DNA of 59,122 nucleotides from an uncultured Parabacteroides sp. (GTDB lineage Bacteria > Bacteroidota > Bacteroidia > Bacteroidales > Tannerellaceae): positions 1 to 59,122 of the forward strand of contig CALBYC010000122.1 in NCBI GenBank assembly GCA_937890135.1. The letters are read 5' to 3'. The notes under the pieces are model-generated. The model was not told where the DNA came from. It saw nothing but the letters and a program-made list of their open reading frames with translations, and did no database searches. The translations under genes and the position numbers were made by a program. Positions 53,885 through 59,122 of the stretch are shown here, piece after piece (the first letter of the stretch is position 1; the number at the start of each line of letters is the position of its first letter).

Positions 53885-56192
53885 TGGGTTGATGGCGTTG
53901 CTTTTGCTTGCCGTGATGTTTTCTTGCTCGGTCACTAAAAACTTGCCGGAAGATGAAATATTATATACGGGCATAGACAAAGTGGTAATTCATGGCATGG
54001 ATTCAACGAAGGCTGGTGAAGATGCGCTTGAAGAGATACAAGCGGCACTTGATTATCCTCCCAACAATGCATTGTTGGGGAGTTCTACCGTCCGTTTGCC
54101 TTTCCCGTTTGGGTTGTGGATGTATAATGCGCTGGTGCATAAAGAAGGGAAAGTGGGTAAATGGCTTTTTGAAGCTTTAGCAACCAAGCCCGTTTTAATG
54201 ACAAATGCAAATCCGGAAGTGCGAGTCAGGGTGGCCCGGAATTTATTAAAGGAATATGGCTATTTCCAAGGTGATGCTTCTTATGAGCTGGTGCCCCATG
54301 CGAAAGATTCGAAACAAGCGAAGGTCCGTTATGACGTGACAATGGGAAGTCCCTATACGATTGACTCCATTCTGTATCCTCGTCGCCGCCAGCAGCGCGA
54401 TACTGTCATACGGATGGAGACGAGGAAATCGCTGATACACAAAGGCGATAATTTCAATGTCGTTCAATTGGAGGCCGAGAGACAAAGGATTTATATGACT
54501 ATGCGAAACAACGGCTTTTATTACTTCCGGCCTGAATATGTGACTTACAAAGCAGATACTTTCAAAGTTCCAGGAAAAGTGTGGTTAAAAGTTGTCCCGT
54601 CGGAAACGCTTCCTTTGGTGGCGTTGCGCCCATGGAAAATAGGGAATATAACGGTTGCGTTGAATGAGTATAGCCCTGTACCGCTTGGCGATACGATTCA
54701 TTATAAGGGGATTGATATCCTTTATGATAAAAAATTAAAAGTACGCCCTGCTGTATTGTATCGAAAGATTCCTTTCCGTCGAGGCGATCGTTATTCCAGC
54801 TCTAAAGAGGAATTGATGCAAACGAATCTTTCCCGTTTAGGGATATTCAAGTACAGCGAGATGCAGTTTACTCCGCGAGATTCGAGCAGACGGTGCGATA
54901 CCTTGGATTTATTGATTAACTCGGCTTTCGACTTGCCTTTGGATGGTGAGTTGGAATTTAATGTGACAACCAAAAGCAATGACCAAACAGGACCGGGGGC
55001 AGTGTTCAGCGTGACAAAGAATAATGTTTTTGGTGGCGGAGAAACATTTGGCGTGCAGTTAAAAGGTTCCTATGAGTGGCAATCGGGCAACAGGCGTGTC
55101 GTTGGCAAATCTGCTTTGATGAATAGTTGGGAATTAGGGGCAAGCAGCACTTTGACTTTGCCCCAATTGCTTTTCCCCGGATATTTGAAAAGAAACCTGC
55201 AATATCCGTCCAGTACAACATTCCGGATAAACATAGACCAAATGAACCGGGCTAAGTTCTTCAAGTTGCTGTCATTTGGAGGAAATGCCACTTTGGATTT
55301 TCAAAGTTCGGAGACCAGCCATCACTCCGTCACACCTTTCAGGTTGACATATAACAAATTGCAGCATACTACGGCCACGTTTGATTCTATAGCTGATGCC
55401 AACAAAGCTCTTTATTTAAGCTTGAAAGACCAGTTCATTCCTGCGGTCAGTTATACTTATACTTATGATGATTCCCCGGTGGAAAGCAAAGAGCATCATG
55501 TTTGGTGGCAAACTTCTGTCACGCAATCCGGCAATATCATGAGCCTGTTCTATGCGATGATGGGGAAAGGTTTGGGGAATGAAAATAAGAAATTCTTAGG
55601 AAATGTATTTTCCCAATTTATAAAAGTAAGTTCGGAAATACGTTACAACCGGATGTTGACAAAAAAAGGACATAACTTGGTAGGACGCTTGAGCGCTGGC
55701 GTGATATATGGGTATGGGAATGCGGAAAACCATACGACCCCTTACAGCGAGCAATTTTACATTGGGGGAGCTAACAGCCTGCGGGCTTTTACTATCCGTA
55801 GTGTGGGACCGGGACGTTTCCAACCTAATCCGGACAACCGTTATGGCTATATAGATCAGACCGGAGATTTGAAATTTGAGGCGAATATCGAATACCGCTT
55901 CCCTATATTGGGGGATTTATACGGAGCGACATTCTTGGATGCTGGGAATATTTGGCTAATAAACAATGACTCCCAACGGCCAGGGGGACAGATGAAATGG
56001 GGCAGGTTCTTGAAGGACTTGGCATTAGGCACAGGCTTTGGCATACGTTATGATATGGATTTCATAGTCGTCAGGTTGGATTGTGGCATAGGCTTGCACA
56101 TACCATACGATACGGGTAAAAAAGGATATTACAATATACCGAAGTTCAAGGATGCGCTGGGCATACATTTGGCCATCGGATATCCTTTCTGA
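53868..56192 (+). CDS. tamL: TamL/BamA-type Omp85 outer membrane lipoprotein
   Basis: 774 residues. The start at 53868 is chosen because AGGAGG (53856-53861) precedes it by 6 bases, a rare clear Shine-Dalgarno sequence here; 53850 is an alternative. A signal with Cys20 (LLLLAVMFSC) suggests lipidation, as in TamL. The N-terminal half carries POTRA-like units (VRVARNLLKEYGYFQGDASY, DNFNVVQLEAERQRIY); the C-terminal half is the Omp85 barrel, with YIGGANSLRAFTIRSVGPG as the lid-loop motif and a final Phe. TamL is the Bacteroidetes partner of TamB in outer-membrane assembly. Its stop touches the convergent hemW stop with no spacer. Confidence 0.92.
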   Translation: MKGRIDGLMALLLLAVMFSCSVTKNLPEDEILYTGIDKVVIHGMDSTKAGEDALEEIQAALDYPPNNALLGSSTVRLPFPFGLWMYNALVHKEGKVGKWLFEALATKPVLMTNANPEVRVRVARNLLKEYGYFQGDASYELVPHAKDSKQAKVRYDVTMGSPYTIDSILYPRRRQQRDTVIRMETRKSLIHKGDNFNVVQLEAERQRIYMTMRNNGFYYFRPEYVTYKADTFKVPGKVWLKVVPSETLPLVALRPWKIGNITVALNEYSPVPLGDTIHYKGIDILYDKKLKVRPAVLYRKIPFRRGDRYSSSKEELMQTNLSRLGIFKYSEMQFTPRDSSRRCDTLDLLINSAFDLPLDGELEFNVTTKSNDQTGPGAVFSVTKNNVFGGGETFGVQLKGSYEWQSGNRRVVGKSALMNSWELGASSTLTLPQLLFPGYLKRNLQYPSSTTFRINIDQMNRAKFFKLLSFGGNATLDFQSSETSHHSVTPFRLTYNKLQHTTATFDSIADANKALYLSLKDQFIPAVSYTYTYDDSPVESKEHHVWWQTSVTQSGNIMSLFYAMMGKGLGNENKKFLGNVFSQFIKVSSEIRYNRMLTKKGHNLVGRLSAGVIYGYGNAENHTTPYSEQFYIGGANSLRAFTIRSVGPGRFQPNPDNRYGYIDQTGDLKFEANIEYRFPILGDLYGATFLDAGNIWLINNDSQRPGGQMKWGRFLKDLALGTGFGIRYDMDFIVVRLDCGIGLHIPYDTGKKGYYNIPKFKDALGIHLAIGYPF

Positions 56193-57317
56193 TTATACCC
56201 ATAATAAGTCGCTCATGATGCCATCGGAAACAAAAATGCCAGCCTCAGTCAGGATGAGCTTCCCCTTTTCTTGCTTGAGCTTCCCTTGTTCTAAATGAGG
56301 TTTTGCCATTTGGAGCAAATAAGTTTGCCGCTCTTCACCGAACAACTCTTTTATTTCTTCTATGTCGACGCCCCACATGGTGCGAAGGCGCGTTACGATG
56401 TAGTCATTGTATTGTGTGTCCAAGCTCAGTTGTTCGTACTCTATTTCGGGTTTGCCCGATTCTATCCCCTTCATCCATCGTTTAAGTGAGGGCGGATTCC
56501 ATTCCCGTTCTTTCCCGTTGTAAGAATGTGCGGATGGGCCCAACCCCAAATAACAGATGCCTCTCCAGTATGAACTGTTATGGCGGGAATAAAGGCCGGG
56601 TTTTGCAAAATTGGAAATCTCATAATGTTCGTAGCCTGCTTGCATCAATTTGTGCCGCAGCAAGGAGAAGAAACGTAGGCTGGACTCTTCGTCAACTGGC
56701 GTGATTCTTCCTTCTTCGAGTAAACGGCATAAAACTGTACCTTCTTCATAAATTAGATGGTATGCGGAAATGTGTGGGACATCCAACTCCAGTGCCTTTT
56801 CTATGTTTTGCTCCCATTTGTCGATTGTTTGTCCGGGCAACCCGTAAATCAGGTCGATGCTGATGTTCTCGATGCCTGCTTCTTTTAATAAACTGACGGC
56901 TTCTATCGCTTTCGCTCCGTTATGGCGGCGGTTTAAGAATTTCAAGTCGGCATCATCGAAACTCTGTATGCCCATGCTCACCCGATTGACAGGGAGACTG
57001 GCGAGTTCGGATACATACCGGGGATTCAGGTCGTCGGGGTTGGCCTCTATAGTTACTTCCATGCCCTCGGATAGGGCGAAAAAATGGTAGATGCCTTCAA
57101 AGATGGCACATAATTCATCCTTGCCGAGCTGGGATGGCGTTCCTCCTCCGAAATAAATAGTTTCAAGGGGTTCATCTAAATACGTATTGCGATGTTCCAT
57201 TTCTCTTAACAAGGACTCTACGTAAGATTTCTTGTAAGACATGTCCGTGTTGGAATAAAAATCGCAATAAAGGCATCGTTTCGTACAAAACGGGACATGG
57301 ATGTAAAGTCCGGCCAT
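56193..57317 (-). CDS. hemW: radical SAM heme chaperone HemW
   Basis: 374 residues. The N-terminus YIHVPFCTKRCLYCDF gives the CxxxCxxC cluster motif at Cys11, Cys15 and Cys18; the residue two after the last Cys is Phe, as in HemW, where HemN has Cys. Further marks: IYFGGGTPSQL, EANPDD, GIQSFDDADLKFLNRRH, and YEISNFAKPG. HemW binds heme and passes it to respiratory enzymes; it is not a true coproporphyrinogen oxidase although often so named. A -7 box lies at 57361-57368 on the minus strand. Confidence 0.93.
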   Translation of the reverse strand: MAGLYIHVPFCTKRCLYCDFYSNTDMSYKKSYVESLLREMEHRNTYLDEPLETIYFGGGTPSQLGKDELCAIFEGIYHFFALSEGMEVTIEANPDDLNPRYVSELASLPVNRVSMGIQSFDDADLKFLNRRHNGAKAIEAVSLLKEAGIENISIDLIYGLPGQTIDKWEQNIEKALELDVPHISAYHLIYEEGTVLCRLLEEGRITPVDEESSLRFFSLLRHKLMQAGYEHYEISNFAKPGLYSRHNSSYWRGICYLGLGPSAHSYNGKEREWNPPSLKRWMKGIESGKPEIEYEQLSLDTQYNDYIVTRLRTMWGVDIEEIKELFGEERQTYLLQMAKPHLEQGKLKQEKGKLILTEAGIFVSDGIMSDLLWV

Positions 57318-57360
57318 AATTAATCAGTCTTTATTGTGAACTTCAATTAAAAATCAGAAG

Positions 57361-57368
57361 CAAAATTA
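57361..57368 (-). promoter_or_regulatory. -7 box of the hemW promoter
   Basis: Minus-strand TAatTTTG matches TAnnTTTG, 43 bases before the hemW ATG. Confidence 0.55.
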
Positions 57369-57405
57369 ATAAGAATATCCACATTCTTTAGCATTTATTT
57401 GGTTG

Positions 57406-57432
57406 ATGTTGAAAAACATGTTTGTCAAACAT
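57406..57432. promoter_or_regulatory. overlapping palindromes between hemW and fusA2, possible operator
   Basis: ATGTT-GAAA-AACAT (57406-57419) overlaps ATGTTTG-T-CAAACAT (57418-57432), both perfect. The first is 13 of 14 identical to the palindrome upstream of gdhA. Confidence 0.6.
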
Positions 57433-57468
57433 AGGAGAAAAGTTGGTAGACATGATATCTATTACTAT

Positions 57469-57511
57469 TTTGCGGTCGCAAACCTCAAAAACGGGGAATG
57501 TGAAAAACATT
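57469..57511. promoter_or_regulatory. further inverted repeats upstream of fusA2
   Basis: TTTGCG-GT-CGCAAA at 57469-57482 is a perfect short palindrome. AATGT-GAAAA-ACATT at 57497-57511 repeats the GAAAAACAT of the upstream palindrome. A -7-like TAccTTTt lies at 57516-57523. Confidence 0.5.
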
Positions 57512-57539
57512 GTGTTACCTTTTAATACCTGATGTCAAT

Positions 57540-59122
57540 ATGAAAGTATATCAAACGAACGAAATCAAGAACATTTCAATATTGGGTAGTTCTGGTTCTG
57601 GGAAAACCACTCTCGCTGAAGCTATGCTTTACGAGGGTGGAGTGATAAAACGTCGCGGCAGCGTTGAAAACAAAAATACCGTGTGTGACTATTTCCCGGT
57701 TGAAAAAGAATATGGATACTCTGTGTTCTCGACCGTTTTCAGTGTCGAGTGGCAAGGCCGTAAATTGAATTTTATAGATTGCCCGGGTTCTGATGACTTT
57801 ATCGGTGGTGCTGTTTCTGCTTTGAATGTTACGGACACTGCTTTGATGGTATTGAATGCCCAATATGGGGTGGAAGTAGGGACCATTAATCAGTTCCGTT
57901 ATACGGAACAATTCCATAAACCTGTTATTTTCGTGGTAAACCAATTGGACAATGACAAGGCTGATTATGACGGAACAGTCGCACAATTGCGTGACCGATG
58001 GGGAAGCCGGGTCGTGCAGATCCAATATCCTATATCTTGCGGGACTTCATTTAACGCGGTAGTCGATGTGTTGAAAATGAAAATGTATCGGTGGAAACCC
58101 GAAGGCGGTGTGCCCGATGTGCTGGATATTCCTGCAGAAGAGATGGAGAAAGCCATGGAATTGCACAGGGCGTTGGTCGAAGCGGCTGCAGAACATGACG
58201 ATGTGTTAATGGAGAAATTCTTTGAAGAAGGGACATTGAGCGAGGACGATATGCGTGCCGGCATCCGTGCGGGATTGGTGACCCGCGACATGTTCCCCGT
58301 GTTCTGTGTCTGCTCGGGCCGTGACATGTGCGTGCGCCGTACCTTGGAGTTCTTGGGCAATGTCGTTCCTTGCACGGATAAAATGCCGCGCCCGGTCACG
58401 ACGGACGGGGTGGAAGTTACTCCCGTGGCGGACGGGCCGACCAGCCTTTTCTTCTTCAAAACCACGGTTGAACCTCATATCGGTCAGGTATCTTACTTCA
58501 AAGTGATTTCCGGGAAAGTGAAATCGGGCGATGATTTGCTGAATGCTGACCGAGGTTCAAAAGAACGCATAGCGCAGTTGTTCGTCACCGACGGACAGAC
58601 TCGCATCGAGGTGCCGGAGATGGTAGCCGGTGATATCGGAGCGACAGTGAAACTGAAGGACGTGCGTAGAGGAAACACGTTGAATGGCAAAGGTTGTGAC
58701 TACCGGTTCGATTTTATCAAATATCCGGACCCGAAATATCGCCGCGCCATCAAGCCCGTCAATGAAGCAGATGCTGAAAAGATGATGGAAATATTGGCCC
58801 GCATGCGCGAGGAAGATCCGACTTGGGTCATTGAACAATCCAAGGAATTAAAACAAACGATAGTTTCCGGTCAGGGTGAATTCCATCTGCGCACGTTGAA
58901 GTGGAGAATCGAGAACAATGACAAATTGCCTATCGAGTTCTTGGAACCGAAGATTCCGTATCGCGAAACCATCACCAAGGCTGCACGCGCCGATTACCGG
59001 CATAAAAAACAATCCGGGGGAGCCGGGCAGTTTGGCGAGGTTCATCTGATTATCGAACCATATTATGAAGGCATGCCCGCTCCTGACACCTATCGTTTCG
59101 CCGGTCAGGAATATAAGATGAA
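57540..59122 (+). CDS. fusA2: elongation factor G paralogue EF-G2, 3' end missing
   Basis: The frame runs open from the ATG at 57540 to the window end: 527 codons of an expected 715 or so. It has the EF-G layout: G domain (1 to about 270), domain II (VEPHIGQVSYFKVISGKVKS), and domains III-IV (QSKELKQTIVSGQGEFHL, FLEPKIPYRETITK). The GTPase motifs differ from true EF-G: G1 is GSSGSGKTT (16-24); G3 is DCPGSDDF, so the catalytic His of DTPGH is Ser84; G4 is NQLD (134-137) where EF-G has NKMD; the RGITI switch text is YGYSV. In Bacteroides thetaiotaomicron the paralogue EF-G2 supports translation without GTP hydrolysis and is needed for gut colonisation; this protein matches that type. It is therefore not the main fusA. 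Confidence 0.9.
   Translation, partial: MKVYQTNEIKNISILGSSGSGKTTLAEAMLYEGGVIKRRGSVENKNTVCDYFPVEKEYGYSVFSTVFSVEWQGRKLNFIDCPGSDDFIGGAVSALNVTDTALMVLNAQYGVEVGTINQFRYTEQFHKPVIFVVNQLDNDKADYDGTVAQLRDRWGSRVVQIQYPISCGTSFNAVVDVLKMKMYRWKPEGGVPDVLDIPAEEMEKAMELHRALVEAAAEHDDVLMEKFFEEGTLSEDDMRAGIRAGLVTRDMFPVFCVCSGRDMCVRRTLEFLGNVVPCTDKMPRPVTTDGVEVTPVADGPTSLFFFKTTVEPHIGQVSYFKVISGKVKSGDDLLNADRGSKERIAQLFVTDGQTRIEVPEMVAGDIGATVKLKDVRRGNTLNGKGCDYRFDFIKYPDPKYRRAIKPVNEADAEKMMEILARMREEDPTWVIEQSKELKQTIVSGQGEFHLRTLKWRIENNDKLPIEFLEPKIPYRETITKAARADYRHKKQSGGAGQFGEVHLIIEPYYEGMPAPDTYRFAGQEYKM

Overview
The window is about 59 kb of chromosome from a member of the order Bacteroidales, probably a gut or host-associated species. 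The signs are a SusC/SusD pair, many promoters of the Bacteroidetes primary sigma type (TAnnTTTG at -7, sometimes TTTG about 20 bases upstream), few Shine-Dalgarno sequences, an extended NusB, a stand-alone PUR-alpha-like protein, a TamB/TamL pair, methylmalonyl-CoA mutase for propionate production, and the EF-G2 paralogue of Bacteroides. I cannot fix the genus from the sequence alone. There is no insertion sequence, prophage or CRISPR array; most of the window is ordinary housekeeping chromosome.

Layout. 1-5817: 3' part of a SusC-type transporter, its SusD lipoprotein and a secreted metallo-beta-lactamase-fold protein. 6026-8860: a Vsr-type endonuclease and a polysaccharide pyruvyl transferase/glycosyltransferase pair. 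8959-11931 (minus): zinc membrane protease, PurA, riboflavin synthase, tRNA-Glu(CTC). 12091-16121: mutA-mutB behind a clear promoter. 16400-19640: pheT, which carries a frameshift, and a YebC-family protein. 19790-23519: an SGNH hydrolase and metF on the minus strand, an alpha/beta hydrolase and ilvE on the plus strand. 23632-27777: DUF3276 (minus), then nusB, yajC, ybbR, coaE, DUF5606. 27939-33642: oxyR, the proline-degradation pair pruA and proline dehydrogenase, a 58-residue DUF4250 protein, gdhA. 33965-41192: rlmN, a DUF4837 lipoprotein, pdxA, a candidate small RNA, uvrB, DUF1460, and a Crp-like regulator. 41254-49119 (minus): kdsA-miaA, gapA, a YtxH/holin-like/coiled-coil membrane cassette, an orphan glycosyltransferase, prmA, a zeta-toxin-like kinase with a small partner, and nudC. 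49238-59122: tamB-tamL, hemW (minus), and the start of fusA2 (EF-G2), which leaves the window.

Functional links. PruA and proline dehydrogenase turn proline into glutamate and GdhA interconverts glutamate and 2-oxoglutarate, so 29022-33642 is a nitrogen/carbon block. MutAB serves succinate-to-propionate metabolism. TamB and TamL form one envelope-assembly system.

The observations most worth following up are: (i) a near-identical 14-bp palindrome, ATGTT-N4-AACAT, upstream of both gdhA and fusA2, with further related palindromes at fusA2; (ii) a reading-frame break in the essential pheT gene that fits a 5-base deletion between CCG repeats; (iii) a family of related intergenic palindromes around GGTCGCATCCTTT at three sites; (iv) a promoter-plus-terminator unit with no ORF between pdxA and uvrB; (v) an EF-G paralogue with altered GTPase motifs. 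I did not find a large unknown multi-gene system.
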